A stretch of DNA of 64,000 bases from Alcanivorax nanhaiticus (GCF_000756665.1 NZ_ARXV01000010.1:1-64000); one strand, 5' to 3'. Positions 37,514 through 46,152 are shown, counted from the stretch's first letter. A program made the numbers and translations. Notes: generated by a model not told the origin, from the sequence alone.

Positions 37514-38473
37514 TCAGAAATGCTGCCAACCCTTTGCTGACAGTGACCGAATCTCTCCGGCCATCGTCTTTAACCGGATACCCGGCGCTTCCTCAATATG
37601 ACCGATAACATGGCATCCTGCCGGTATCGGTTCATCTGTCGCCAGCGTGAACAGCAATACGTAATCGTCACCGCCCTGCAACTGCAGCCGGCGTTGCTCC
37701 TGATGATCACAGTCACTCAGGATAGCAGCATCCAGCGGTAATGCGGCCTCATCCAGCTGAGCCCCCAAACCACCAGAGGCGTCGAGGACATGATTCAAAT
37801 CCGCCAGCACCCCATCGGAGATATCGATACAGGCAGAGGCTCGCTTTCGCAGAGACTGACCCAGCTCCAGTTGCGGTTGCGGACGACGAAAATGATCAAT
37901 CGCCGGTCCGTCACGACGCCCCTGCTGCCACAGATGCAGACCATGCAACCCTGCGCCAGTCACGCCTCCCAGACAGATCCGCTCCCCTGCCCTTGCGCCA
38001 CTGCGCCGCAACGCCTGCCCCGCAGGCACAGCGCCGGTGGCTTGAATCGACACCGCCAAGGGCCCGCGGGTAATGTCCCCACCCACCAGGGCAATGCCCG
38101 CAGCATCCGCCAGCTCGAACATGCCGTGTGAAAATCCGGCCAACCAGTCTTCATCCACTTCGGGCAGCGTCAAGGAGAGCAGAAACCACAGGGGGCAGGC
38201 CCCCATGGCAGCCAAGTCGGACAAGTTCACAGCCAGACAGCGATAGCCCACATCTGCCGCCGCCATGTCCGCAGGAAAGTGACGCCCCTCAAGACTGGTA
38301 TCCTGGGTCATCACCAGCTGCTGGCCGGGAGGGGGAATCAGAATGGCGGCATCATCACCCGGCCCCATGCTGACGGAGTCGCCCTGCCCGGCATGGTGCG
38401 GCTGATGGTGAAAATACCGCCGGATCAGGGAAAACTCATCCAGCGGGTTATCGGAGGAGGAAGCGGAAGTCAT
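37514..38473 (-). CDS. thiL: Thiamine-monophosphate kinase
   Basis: This 319-residue kinase converts thiamine monophosphate to the diphosphate. It has the N-terminal DEFSLIRRYF, the metal/ATP motif GPGDDAAIL and the CIDISDGVLADLNH segment. It is followed by a heptamer tract and then pgpA. It supplies the cofactor of Dxs, whose gene lies on the other strand nearby. Confidence 0.95.
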   Translation of the reverse strand: MTSASSSDNPLDEFSLIRRYFHHQPHHAGQGDSVSMGPGDDAAILIPPPGQQLVMTQDTSLEGRHFPADMAAADVGYRCLAVNLSDLAAMGACPLWFLLSLTLPEVDEDWLAGFSHGMFELADAAGIALVGGDITRGPLAVSIQATGAVPAGQALRRSGARAGERICLGGVTGAGLHGLHLWQQGRRDGPAIDHFRRPQPQLELGQSLRKRASACIDISDGVLADLNHVLDASGGLGAQLDEAALPLDAAILSDCDHQEQRRLQLQGGDDYVLLFTLATDEPIPAGCHVIGHIEEAPGIRLKTMAGEIRSLSAKGWQHF

Positions 38474-38487
38474 GCCGCCAGTATAAC

Positions 38488-38943
38488 TTAGTCATCTTTG
38501 GAGGAGGGACGTTCGGAGGCTTCTTCATAGCGCAGTTTGCGCGCCAGCTTGTCGAGCACACCGTTAACGTATTTGAAGGATTCCTCTGCACCAAACACCT
38601 TGGCCAGTTCGATACCTTCATTGATCACCACCCGGTAAGGCACATCCAGGCGTTCCTTCAGTTCGAAGGCCCCCATGCGCAGGATGGCTTTTTCCACCTG
38701 GGAAAGCTCTTCCACACGGCGATCCAGAAACGGCGTCAGCAGTTCGTCCAGCTCCTTCACCTGCCCGGGCACACCGTGCAGCAGATCGTGAAAGTACTCG
38801 CGATCGGTCTTGGCAAAATCATTATTGGCCAGAAACTGGGCTTCGATATCGGTGACACTGGCACCAGCCAGCTGCCACTGATACAGCGCCTGAAGGGTAA
38901 AACGGCGTGCCTTGCGACGGGCAGCGGGTGTGGCTTGGCTCAT
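38488..38943 (-). CDS. nusB: Transcription antitermination factor NusB
   Basis: This 151-residue all-helical factor binds boxA RNA with NusE for rRNA antitermination. [19 protein letters not shown] and [28 protein letters not shown] are characteristic. The ATG at 38943 gives the usual length; the upstream extension to 38994 is not used. It lies 14 bp before thiL. Confidence 0.95.
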   Translation of the reverse strand: MSQATPAARRKARRFTLQALYQWQLAGASVTDIEAQFLANNDFAKTDREYFHDLLHGVPGQVKELDELLTPFLDRRVEELSQVEKAILRMGAFELKERLDVPYRVVINEGIELAKVFGAEESFKYVNGVLDKLARKLRYEEASERPSSKDD

Positions 38944-39027
38944 AACAATCTCTTGATCAGTCAAAAGCGCCCTCTCCCGAAGGCGAGGGCGCATCGTCAG
39001 GCGACAGGTGTCTTATGCCCTGCCTGA

Positions 39028-39498
39028 TTACAGTGCCTTGAACAGGGAAACCATTTCCAGCGCGCACATGGCGGCTTCGGCACCCTTGTTGCCAGCCTTG
39101 GTACCGGAGCGCTCGATGGCCTGCTCGATGGTGTCCACAGTCAACACACCAAAGATCACCGGTACGCCAGTGGCGTTCTGCACGCCAGCCAGGCCCTTGG
39201 CCGCTTCGCCAGCAACGTATTCGAAGTGAGCGGTACCACCACGAATCACCGCACCCAGGGTGATCACTGCGTCATAATCACGTTTCTCGATCACTTTCTT
39301 CACCGCCACTGGCAGTTCCCAGGCACCCGGTACGCGAATGATTTCGATGTCATCGCGGCTCACACCATGACGCACCAGCGCATCCACTGCGCCTTCCAGC
39401 AGGGCTTCAACGACGAAGCTGTTGAAGCGGGCAACGACGATACCGTAACGGCCGCCAACGTTGTTCAGGGAACCTTCGAGAGTCTTGATGTTTTGCAT
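39028..39498 (-). CDS. ribH: 6,7-dimethyl-8-ribityllumazine synthase
   Basis: This 156-residue enzyme condenses the dihydroxybutanone phosphate made by RibB with the ribityl pyrimidine. [33 protein letters not shown] and the catalytic-loop [14 protein letters not shown] are clear. It lies between ribBA and nusB. The space to ribBA contains heptamer element e. Confidence 0.96.
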   Translation of the reverse strand: MQNIKTLEGSLNNVGGRYGIVVARFNSFVVEALLEGAVDALVRHGVSRDDIEIIRVPGAWELPVAVKKVIEKRDYDAVITLGAVIRGGTAHFEYVAGEAAKGLAGVQNATGVPVIFGVLTVDTIEQAIERSGTKAGNKGAEAAMCALEMVSLFKAL

Positions 39499-39555
39499 TT
39501 TTGCCTTCCTGTCAGTGCCGGAGGCTCACGGCAACCGACGCAGTGTTAAACGTTT

Positions 39556-39619
39556 GGTCTGACGTCTGACGTCTGACGCTATTGATCTTGTCACCCGACG
39601 CCCGACCTCAGACGTCCGG
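39556..39619. repeat. Heptamer-arm element e (GTCTGAC type)
   Basis: The left arm GTCTGAC x3 (39557-39577) and the right arm CCGACGC CCGACCT CAGACGT (39595-39615) are inverted and only about 15 nt apart. The right arm ends 8 bp from the ribBA stop. Confidence 0.75.
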
Positions 39620-39626
39620 TGGTTTG

Positions 39627-40736
39627 TCAGCTTTCCGCGTCTACGTACTCGGTGATTTCCAGATCGAAACCGCTGAGTGCGTTGAAGCGCATGGGCGAGC
39701 TAAGCAGGCGCATCTTGCGCACACCCAGCGCCTTGAGAATCTGGGAACCGGTGCCAATGTTGCGGTAGGCACGGGACTCACCCTTGGGCTTGCGTGGCTC
39801 GCCACCGAAGAAGGTGTCCAGACGCTCGACCATATCCTGAGAGTCATAATCCTGCCCCAGAATAATCACCACACCCGCATCTGCCTCGGACACCGCTTCC
39901 AGCACCCGATGCATGTTCCAGCCGGTACGACCATTCATCTTGGCGCTCATCAGATCGCGCAGCGGATCCACCTGGTGCACCCGCACGGTGACTTCCTTCT
40001 CTTCACTGATCTCGCCCTTCACCAGCGCCACATGGGTCAGACCGTCTACAGTGTCGCGGAACGCCACCAGACGGAAATCGCCATACCAGGTATCCAGCAC
40101 ATTATCGGACACCTGTTCGATGGTCTTTTCATTCAGGGCACGGTACTGGATCAGGTCGGCAATGGTACCGATTTTCAGATCGTGCTCCTTGGCAAACACT
40201 TCCAGGTCTTCACGACGGGCCATGGAGCCATCTTCGTTCATGACTTCACAGATCACCCCGGCCGGCTCACAACCGGCCAGCTGGGCCAGATCACAGGACG
40301 CTTCAGTGTGACCCGCACGGCGCAGTACGCCACCCGGCTCGGACATCAGCGGAAAGATGTGGCCCGGCTGCACGATATCGAAGGCCTTGGCATTGCGCGC
40401 CACCGCAGCCTGAACGGTGCGGGCACGATCGGCAGCAGAAATCCCGGTGGTCACCCCTTCCCGGGCCTCGATGGACACGGTGAACTTGGTGCCGAAGCCA
40501 CTGCCGTTGCTCTGTACCATCAAAGGCAGTTCCAGCAGCTCACAGCGCTCGCGGGACATGGGCATACAGATCAGGCCACGGCCATACTTGGCCATGAAGT
40601 TGATGGCAGCCGCATCCACATGCTCCGCCGCCATCACCAGATCACCCTCGTTTTCCCGATCCTCGTCGTCCATCAGGATAACCATCTTGCCCTGACGGAT
40701 ATCTTCGATCAGTTCTTCAATACTGTTGAGCTGCAT
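39627..40736 (-). CDS. ribBA: DHBP synthase with degenerate GTP cyclohydrolase II-like domain (RibBX type)
   Basis: The N-terminal ~200 residues form an intact 3,4-dihydroxy-2-butanone-4-phosphate synthase: the acidic loop [11 protein letters not shown], then [23 protein letters not shown]. The remaining ~165 residues align to RibA, but where the zinc site RCDCG is expected the sequence reads [20 protein letters not shown] and has no cysteines, so GTP cyclohydrolase II activity is unlikely. This matches the RibBX variants described in proteobacteria, and a separate ribA is expected elsewhere. The ATG at 40736 gives 369 residues. The longer frame to 40841 only translates the heptamer repeat upstream. 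Confidence 0.92.
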   Translation of the reverse strand: MQLNSIEELIEDIRQGKMVILMDDEDRENEGDLVMAAEHVDAAAINFMAKYGRGLICMPMSRERCELLELPLMVQSNGSGFGTKFTVSIEAREGVTTGISAADRARTVQAAVARNAKAFDIVQPGHIFPLMSEPGGVLRRAGHTEASCDLAQLAGCEPAGVICEVMNEDGSMARREDLEVFAKEHDLKIGTIADLIQYRALNEKTIEQVSDNVLDTWYGDFRLVAFRDTVDGLTHVALVKGEISEEKEVTVRVHQVDPLRDLMSAKMNGRTGWNMHRVLEAVSEADAGVVIILGQDYDSQDMVERLDTFFGGEPRKPKGESRAYRNIGTGSQILKALGVRKMRLLSSPMRFNALSGFDLEITEYVDAES

Positions 40737-40753
40737 AACTTCACTCGCTGTTG

Positions 40754-40896
40754 GAGTTGCAAGATTCAAGTTACAAGTTTCAACGCGGATAAACGCCGGT
40801 GCACATTTACACTTTTGCGTTTCGCGGGCAGGGCCCATCAAGATCAGATCAGACCTGACGCGCCTTGCAACTTGTAACTTGCAACTTTCAACTGCC
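40754..40896. repeat. Heptamer-arm element f (TTGCAAC type)
   Basis: The left arm (40754-40788) ends in CAACGCGG. The right arm (40862-40896) reads CTTGCAA CTTGTAA CTTGCAA CTTTCAA. The core shares CAACGCGG-TAA-CGCCG-TGCA with element g. The right arm contains the ribE stop codon. Confidence 0.8.
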
Positions 40897-41553
40897 TTTC
40901 AAAAACCCGTTTTCCGCCAGAAACGCCATGGAAATGCCCTGGGATGTGGGCTCGGCGGCCTTCTCTCCCAGTAGCAGGCGTTCCAGATAGCGGGCGATTA
41001 TATCAACTTCCAGGTTCACTGGCGTCCCCACCTTCCACTGGCCGATGGTGGTGATGTCCTGGGTGTGCGGGATGATGTTCAGGGAGAACACCGCGCCGGA
41101 CACACTGTTCACCGTCAGGCTGATGCCATCCACGGTGATGGAGCCCTTGTGGGCAATATATTTGGCCAGTTCTTTCGGTGCTTCAATATCGATCCGCACG
41201 GAGCGGGCATCCTGCTTCATCTCGACGATCTTGCCGAGCCCGTCCACATGCCCACTGACCAGATGCCCGCCCAGCCGGGTGGTCGGGGTAAGGGCTTTTT
41301 CCAGATTCACTGTGCTGCCCACGGTGATCTGCTTCAGAGAGGTCAGCGACAGGGTCTCACCGGACACATCCGCCTCAAACGCGCCACCCGGCAAGGCGGT
41401 GGCGGTGAGGCAGACACCGTTCACGGCAATGGAATCACCCAGCTGCACATCGCCAAAGTCCAGATCATCACTCTTGACCAGCAGGGTCACATCCCCGCCT
41501 TTCGGGGTCATCGCGGCCACGGTACCCATGGCTTCAATAATGCCGGTAAACAT
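40888..41553 (-). CDS. ribE: Riboflavin synthase alpha chain
   Basis: This 221-residue enzyme dismutates two lumazine molecules to riboflavin. Two lumazine-binding repeats are visible: MFTGIIEAMGTV and the second starting near LGGHLVSGHVDGLGKI. The final Gly-Ser and stop fall inside the heptamer arm of element f. Flanked on both sides by heptamer elements. Confidence 0.95.
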   Translation of the reverse strand: MFTGIIEAMGTVAAMTPKGGDVTLLVKSDDLDFGDVQLGDSIAVNGVCLTATALPGGAFEADVSGETLSLTSLKQITVGSTVNLEKALTPTTRLGGHLVSGHVDGLGKIVEMKQDARSVRIDIEAPKELAKYIAHKGSITVDGISLTVNSVSGAVFSLNIIPHTQDITTIGQWKVGTPVNLEVDIIARYLERLLLGEKAAEPTSQGISMAFLAENGFLKGS

Positions 41554-41571
41554 GGAAAACCTCTTGGAGAA

Positions 41572-41728
41572 GCAAGTTTCAAGTTACAAGATTCAACGCG
41601 GCTAACGCCGTGCAATACGGCTAGTCTCAACCGCCGCGTTTGTCGCCATTACAACCCCGCGAGCACGGCCTTTGCGAAGTGACACCCTCTCCCGCGCCTT
41701 GCAACTTTCAACTTGAAACTTGCAAGTC
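41572..41728. repeat. Heptamer-arm element g (TTGCAAC type)
   Basis: The left arm (41572-41601) ends in CAACGCGG. The right arm (41697-41728) is TTGCAAC TTTCAAC TTGAAAC TTGCAAG. The right arm runs into ribD and encodes its last residues LQVSS and the stop. Confidence 0.8.
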
Positions 41729-42841
41729 ATCAGGAACCAGTGTCAGGCGCAGGTCATTCCCCACCATTCGCACATCCTGCCACCGCAGCGATACCTTCTC
41801 GCTCATGGTGGCCAGCTGCGGCAGGCCCAACAGCGGGCGCGCGGAAGAGCCCAACAGCGCCGGCGCCATGTACACCACCAGCTCGTCGAACAGCCCTTCA
41901 CGAACAAAGGCCCCGGCCAGCGTGGCGCCACATTCTACCAGCACTTCATTGCATTCGCGCCGGTTCAATTCCTTGAGTAACTGCTGCAGGTCGATGCCGG
42001 AACCAGAGGCCGGTAAATGGATCACCTCAGCCCCTGCAGACTCCAGCGCATTCTGGCGCCCGTCATGACGTTCCCCGGCCACCAGCAGACAATGCCCCGG
42101 CGCACTCACTACCGGCACATTGGGGGGCGTGCGCAGGGTGCGATCCAGAATCACCCGCAGCGGCTGGCGCACCCAGTCACTGTCATAGGAAGTAAGCACC
42201 CACTGATCCGGGCGCACCGTATAGGAGGGGCGATCCGCCAGCACCGTGCCCACCCCGGTAATCACCGCAGAACTGCGCGCCCGCAACCGCTGTACGTCTT
42301 CGCGGGCGGCAGGCCCGGTAATCCACTGCGATTCACCACTGGCCATGGCGGTTCGGCCATCCACGCTGGCAGCAATCTTGATACGAATAAAGGGACGCTG
42401 GCGGGTCATGCGGGAAATAAAGCCGGGGTTAAGCGCCAGCGCTTCGGCCTCCAGCAACCCGGAAGCCGTCTCGATACCGGCATCCGCCAACCGTTTGAGA
42501 CCCTGCCCCGCCACCTGCGGATTGGGATCCTGCATGGCAGCGACGACGCGGGACACTCCCGCCTCTAGCAGCGCATCCGCACAGGGGCCGGTACGGCCGG
42601 TATGGGAACAGGGTTCAAGAGTCACATAGGCGTTAGCGCCGCGGGCTTTGTCACCGGCGGCAGCCAAAGCATGACGCTCAGCGTGGGGCTCGCCCGCACG
42701 GGCATGAAAACCCTCACCGACAATCTCACCACCACGCACCAGTACGCACCCCACCCGTGGATTAGGGTCGGTGGTATAAAGAGCGCGGCGGGCCAACTGC
42801 AGGGCCCGCGCCATCATCTGGCGGTCGAAGTCGGTGAACAT
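41708..42841 (-). CDS. ribD: Bifunctional riboflavin pathway deaminase/reductase RibD
   Basis: This 377-residue bifunctional enzyme has an N-terminal zinc deaminase (His53-Ala-Glu55, Cys78 and Cys87 in PCSHTGRTGPC) and a C-terminal NADPH reductase (KIAASVDGRTAMASGESQWITG). It deaminates and reduces the pyrimidine intermediate. It is the first rib gene of the run and starts 9 bp after the LysR gene stop. Its C-terminus (from DDLQVSS) is written by a heptamer repeat arm, so comparison with relatives should show a variable end. Confidence 0.95.
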   Translation of the reverse strand: MFTDFDRQMMARALQLARRALYTTDPNPRVGCVLVRGGEIVGEGFHARAGEPHAERHALAAAGDKARGANAYVTLEPCSHTGRTGPCADALLEAGVSRVVAAMQDPNPQVAGQGLKRLADAGIETASGLLEAEALALNPGFISRMTRQRPFIRIKIAASVDGRTAMASGESQWITGPAAREDVQRLRARSSAVITGVGTVLADRPSYTVRPDQWVLTSYDSDWVRQPLRVILDRTLRTPPNVPVVSAPGHCLLVAGERHDGRQNALESAGAEVIHLPASGSGIDLQQLLKELNRRECNEVLVECGATLAGAFVREGLFDELVVYMAPALLGSSARPLLGLPQLATMSEKVSLRWQDVRMVGNDLRLTLVPDDLQVSS

Positions 42842-42850
42842 GGGCGTATT

Positions 42851-43819
42851 CTACTTGATGCCGGCCCCGGATGCCGCAACAAAGCGACCCGCATCCTCAA
42901 CAAAATCTGCCAACACGGCCCGCCCCTGTTCTTCCATGAACTGCTGGAACGCGCCAGCCACCACCGAGAGACGCTTGCGCGAGGGTCTGACCAGATGCCA
43001 TTGGGTCACGATGGGCAACCCTTCCACGCGCAACGGCGACAGGCCGACCCACCCACCCAGATTCAGGGTATGGGCAGAAAGGATCGAAATACCAAGCCCA
43101 GCCATCACCGAATGACGGATAGCCTCATTGCTTTCTACCGTCATTTTCACGTTCAGCGTTTGTCCCTGCTGCTGAAGATACTGCTCAATGGCATGCCGGG
43201 TGCCGGAACCCGACTCGCGCATCAAGAATGGCTCTCTGGCAATATCCTCCAGGCTCAGCGCGGGCTGTCGTGATAACGCATGCCCCTCGGCAGCAATGGC
43301 CACCAGCGGATTATCCAGGAACGCACTGGACTCCAACGACAACCCGCCCGGAACATGACTGAACACATAGAAGTCATCCAGCCCCGCCTCCAGACGCTCG
43401 ATGATCTGCTCCCGGTTACCCACATGGAATGACACCTCAATCCCGGGATAACGCTCGCAGAACGGCCCCAACAGATGCGGCACGAAGTATTTGGCGGTGG
43501 TGACCACTGACAACCGCAAGGTACCGGCTTTCAGACCACGCAGATCCGCCAGGGTCATATCCAGATGTTCGAACTCCTCCATCACCCGGCGGGCAGAGGC
43601 GACCGCAGCCAGGCCCGCGTCGGTAAAACGCAGCTTTCGGCCATGCTGCGCATAAAGGGTAATCCCCATGGCATCCGCGAGCTTATGCAGCTGCATGGAC
43701 ACCGTCGGCTGCGTCAGGTGCAGCGCCTCGGCGGCAGCCGTGACCGTACCGGTATCGTGAACCGCGAGCAGGATCTCCAGTTGTCTCAGGGTGCCCACCC
43801 GGGCGTGCAATCGACTCAT
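42851..43819 (-). CDS. LysR-family regulator of the bicarbonate transporter
   Basis: This 322-residue LysR regulator has an N-terminal winged helix-turn-helix (LRQLEILLAVHDTGTVTAAAEALHLTQPTVSMQL) and a periplasmic-binding-protein-like effector domain. It resembles CbbR/CmpR-type regulators of carbon assimilation. It is divergent from the SbtA-type transporter genes, and the 95-bp gap holds a 50-bp inverted-repeat operator. Metabolite control by a C1-C3 intermediate is inferred, not shown. Confidence 0.88.
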   Translation of the reverse strand: MSRLHARVGTLRQLEILLAVHDTGTVTAAAEALHLTQPTVSMQLHKLADAMGITLYAQHGRKLRFTDAGLAAVASARRVMEEFEHLDMTLADLRGLKAGTLRLSVVTTAKYFVPHLLGPFCERYPGIEVSFHVGNREQIIERLEAGLDDFYVFSHVPGGLSLESSAFLDNPLVAIAAEGHALSRQPALSLEDIAREPFLMRESGSGTRHAIEQYLQQQGQTLNVKMTVESNEAIRHSVMAGLGISILSAHTLNLGGWVGLSPLRVEGLPIVTQWHLVRPSRKRLSVVAGAFQQFMEEQGRAVLADFVEDAGRFVAASGAGIK

Positions 43820-43820
43820 G

Positions 43821-43870
43821 ATTAGATTTTTATCTATATAAAAACTAGATAGTATCTATTTTTATCTAAT
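43821..43870. promoter_or_regulatory. Inverted-repeat operator between LysR and SbtA cassette
   Basis: The outer arms ATTAGAT (43821-43827) and ATCTAAT (43864-43870) are perfect inverse copies. Inside lie TTTTTATCTA words on both halves and the dyad TAGATA-G-TATCTA (43846-43858). Dense, symmetric T-N11-A-like sites fit LysR binding and a divergent promoter. Confidence 0.7.
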
Positions 43871-43914
43871 GTTGCTTCTCTGGATAATGCCCCCGTTTTC
43901 ATAAGGGAGGCCCT

Positions 43915-44121
43915 ATGTCACTGATTACCCGTCAACGTTTGTTTATCTGCCTGGTAGCCCTGCTCAATCTGGCTTTAGCCGCCACCCTGTACCTGAACGG
44001 CCATGCCGGTGCCCCTTTGGGCGTGATTGGCGGCGCGCTGTTGCCACTGGCCTGGCTGGCCGGTCGCCGGCCCGACACTACGGCCGTGTCCGCTGGCGAG
44101 GGGGATGCCCATGCAGCTTGA
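43915..44121 (+). CDS. Small membrane protein preceding SbtA
   Basis: This 68-residue protein has two predicted helices (about 9-25 and 33-49). AAGGGAGG lies six bases before its ATG. Its 3' end overlaps the SbtA gene by 11 bp, implying co-translation. No known domain is recognised. It may be an accessory subunit of the transporter, but it does not look like the PII-like SbtB. Confidence 0.7.
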   Translation: MSLITRQRLFICLVALLNLALAATLYLNGHAGAPLGVIGGALLPLAWLAGRRPDTTAVSAGEGDAHAA

Positions 44122-45058
44122 TGCGGTGGTGCTGTTCTTTGTGCTGGGTCTGGTCGCCGGGGTGCTAAAGGTACGATTGCCATTCCCCACCGGCCTGTAT
44201 CAGAGTCTGACACTGTTTTTGCTACTGGCCATCGGTCTCAAGGGCGGTGCCGCCCTGGCGGAACATGCCAGCTCACGCATCATCTGGCAGTCGCTGCTGG
44301 TGATTGGCTTTGGTGCCGCTTTGCCACTGCTGGCCTTCCCCCTGCTGCGTCAGATTGGTGGCCTGGACAAGATCAATGCCGCCGCCATTGCCGCCCACTA
44401 CGGCAGCGTCAGCGTCGCTACCTACGCGGTGGCCGTGGCAGTACTGGATGCCGCCGGGGTCACCTATGAGGCTTACTTCCCCCTGTTCGTGGTGCTGCTG
44501 GAAATCCCGGCCATCATTGTCGGACTAGTGCTGGCCAGAGGGCTGTCTGCGGGGCTCGCCAGCCGTGAACTGGCCCATGAAACGCTCCTCAGTCCTGGGA
44601 TTGTGTTGATGGTGGGCGGCTTGCTCATTGGCGCATTTTCCGGGGGCAGCCTCATCAAGATCACTCCCTTCTTCATGGACCTGTTCCAAGGGGCGCTGGC
44701 CTTGTTCTTGTTGAAAATGGGGCTCATCACCACCGAACAGCTCAGCGCACTGAAACAGGACGGCCCTTTCCTCGCGGCCTTCGGGGTCTTCATGCCCCTG
44801 CTGGCAGGAGGACTGGGCTCCCTGCTCGGCCATGGACTGGGTTTATCGGTGGGCGGTGTGACGTTGCTGGCAGTGTTGGGCGCCAGCGCCTCCTACATCG
44901 CCGTCCCTGCCGCCATGCGGGTAGCGCTGCCCCAGGCCAACGCCACACTCTCCATGGCGGCCTCTCTGGGCATCACTTTTCCGTTCAATGTGCTGGCCGG
45001 CATTCCTCTTTACCTGCTGCTGGCCCAGTGGCTTCAGGGGAGTGCCGTCAGCCCATGA
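44111..45058 (+). CDS. sbtA: SbtA-type sodium-dependent bicarbonate transporter
   Basis: This 315-residue permease of the SBT family has about ten helices. The segments LKGGAALAE, AAHYGSVSVATYAVAVAVLDAAGV and AVLGASASYIAVPAAMRVALPQANATLSMAASLG are typical. Cyanobacterial SbtA imports HCO3- with Na+. In a heterotroph the role may be to feed carboxylases; this is inference. The ATG at 44111 is preferred over 44105, which sits too close to the RBS. An SbtB gene was not found. The cassette separates nrdR from ribD, which are often neighbours. Confidence 0.87.
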   Translation: MQLDAVVLFFVLGLVAGVLKVRLPFPTGLYQSLTLFLLLAIGLKGGAALAEHASSRIIWQSLLVIGFGAALPLLAFPLLRQIGGLDKINAAAIAAHYGSVSVATYAVAVAVLDAAGVTYEAYFPLFVVLLEIPAIIVGLVLARGLSAGLASRELAHETLLSPGIVLMVGGLLIGAFSGGSLIKITPFFMDLFQGALALFLLKMGLITTEQLSALKQDGPFLAAFGVFMPLLAGGLGSLLGHGLGLSVGGVTLLAVLGASASYIAVPAAMRVALPQANATLSMAASLGITFPFNVLAGIPLYLLLAQWLQGSAVSP

Positions 45059-45098
45059 TCAGCCTGCCAGTTTGGCAATAAGAGAGTCATAAGAGAGA

Positions 45099-45122
45099 GA
45101 CGGCAGCCACCAGGCTGCCGTC
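45099..45122. terminator. Perfect hairpin after sbtA
   Basis: GACGGCAGCC pairs with GGCTGCCGTC over a 4-nt loop, 40 nt after the stop, without a T-run. It probably stabilises the mRNA end or forms a weak terminator between convergent genes. Confidence 0.6.
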
Positions 45123-45206
45123 TGAAGAAAACATCACAAGACAAAAACAAGAAAGGCTGCGATGGGCGACATCGTCGATGTCCCATCAGGACGGCAGGCG
45201 GGCCCG

Positions 45207-45689
45207 CTACTTTTCCAGATCGTCGTCTTTGCTGCCGCCTTTGCCACGCAGACGATCCACCTCGGCAGAAAACTCGGAGATATCCTGAAAACTGCGGTAT
45301 ACCGACGCAAAACGCACGTAGGCGACATCATCCAGCTGCTGCAGCTCTTCCATCACAAACTCGCCCAATTCCCGGGCGGGCAGTTCGCGCTCACCGGTAG
45401 CGCGCAGACGGTGACAGACCCGGCTGATGGCCGCTTCCAGATCTTCCATACTCACCGGCCGCTTCTCCAGCGCCCGCAGCATCCCCGCCCGCAGCTTGGC
45501 CTCATCAAACGGCTGCCGCGTACCATCGGATTTTACCAACCGTGGCATCACCAGCTCGGCGGTCTCGAACGTGGTAAAGCGCTCATTACAACTGAGACAC
45601 TCCCGCCGCCGCCGCACCTGCCCACCGTCAGCCACCAGACGGGAGTCGATCACCTTTGTGTCCTGGGCAGAGCAAAATGGGCAGTACAT
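45207..45689 (-). CDS. nrdR: Transcriptional repressor NrdR
   Basis: This 160-residue repressor of ribonucleotide reductase genes has an N-terminal zinc ribbon (Cys3, Cys6, Cys31, Cys34) followed by an ATP-cone domain ([21 protein letters not shown]). It binds ATP/dATP and NrdR boxes. A heptamer arm lies directly upstream of its ATG, between it and glyA. Confidence 0.96.
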   Translation of the reverse strand: MYCPFCSAQDTKVIDSRLVADGGQVRRRRECLSCNERFTTFETAELVMPRLVKSDGTRQPFDEAKLRAGMLRALEKRPVSMEDLEAAISRVCHRLRATGERELPARELGEFVMEELQQLDDVAYVRFASVYRSFQDISEFSAEVDRLRGKGGSKDDDLEK

Positions 45690-45697
45690 AAAAACCT

Positions 45698-46152
45698 CAA
45701 TTGATAGTTGATAATTAATAATTGATAACGAAAACCCGAAATCCGATTACCTTCGGCTTTTTGAGGTTTTTATAATCGAGGTGAGCAGCTTCAACAACTC
45801 ATCCACGTCCTGCAGCACAGAGTTTCCTGCACGCTTCTCGAAATAACCAGACTCCGTCAGCAAATCCAGCCAATACTGTGTTTCGCTGGCTTCCTTGAGC
45901 GCAATGGAGAGCTTGTGAATAAAGTCTGCCCGACTCTCGGCCTGCTCAGCTTCTCTCACAAGAGCACCAATTGCCGTGCCGCTTCGCAAGAGCTGTTTAC
46001 TCAGTACGTACTCCCGCTTTTGCTCCTGCAGATACTGACAAACTTTCACAACCCGCAACGCAAAAGCGCGGGATTTCTCCCGCGCCGCACTACCTTCAGC
46101 CATCCTTGGCCTCCAGTTATCAATTATCCATTGTCAATTATCAATTACCGCT
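45698..46152. mobile_element. Heptamer-arm element h carrying a four-helix-bundle gene (TTGATAA type)
   Basis: The left arm (45698-45730: TTGATAG TTGATAA TTAATAA TTGATAA) and right arm (46114-46148: TTATCAA TTATCCA TTGTCAA TTATCAA) are inverted and agree at 27 of 33 aligned positions by eye. Between them lies one complete gene, whose stop is 16 nt from one arm and whose start is 8 nt from the other. The right arm also contains the glyA stop codon. Compact fit and paired arms suggest a gene-bearing member of the heptamer-arm family inserted between glyA and nrdR. Mobility is inferred, not shown. Confidence 0.6.
45747..46103 (-). CDS. Four-helix-bundle protein (S23/23S rRNA-intervening-sequence family)
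   Basis: This 118-residue helical protein has the family core SKQLLRSGTAIGALVREAEQ and ADFIHKLSIALKEASETQYWLDLL. Relatives are encoded inside intervening sequences of 23S rRNA genes in some bacteria, and Avd, the accessory protein of diversity-generating retroelements, shares the fold. The ATG is preceded by GGAGG, which lies right next to the heptamer arm. No reverse transcriptase or variable repeat is nearby. Its function is unknown; nucleic-acid binding is likely from the family's basic surface. Confidence 0.88.
   Translation of the reverse strand: MAEGSAAREKSRAFALRVVKVCQYLQEQKREYVLSKQLLRSGTAIGALVREAEQAESRADFIHKLSIALKEASETQYWLDLLTESGYFEKRAGNSVLQDVDELLKLLTSIIKTSKSRR

Noticed and set aside
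39582..40877. 431-codon plus-strand frame
   Set aside because: Antisense to ribBA and crosses heptamer repeats; no recognisable domain.
40737..42850. FMN riboswitch in the rib operon
   Set aside because: Gaps before ribD, ribE, ribBA and ribH are short or filled by heptamer elements; no RFN-type conserved core was seen.
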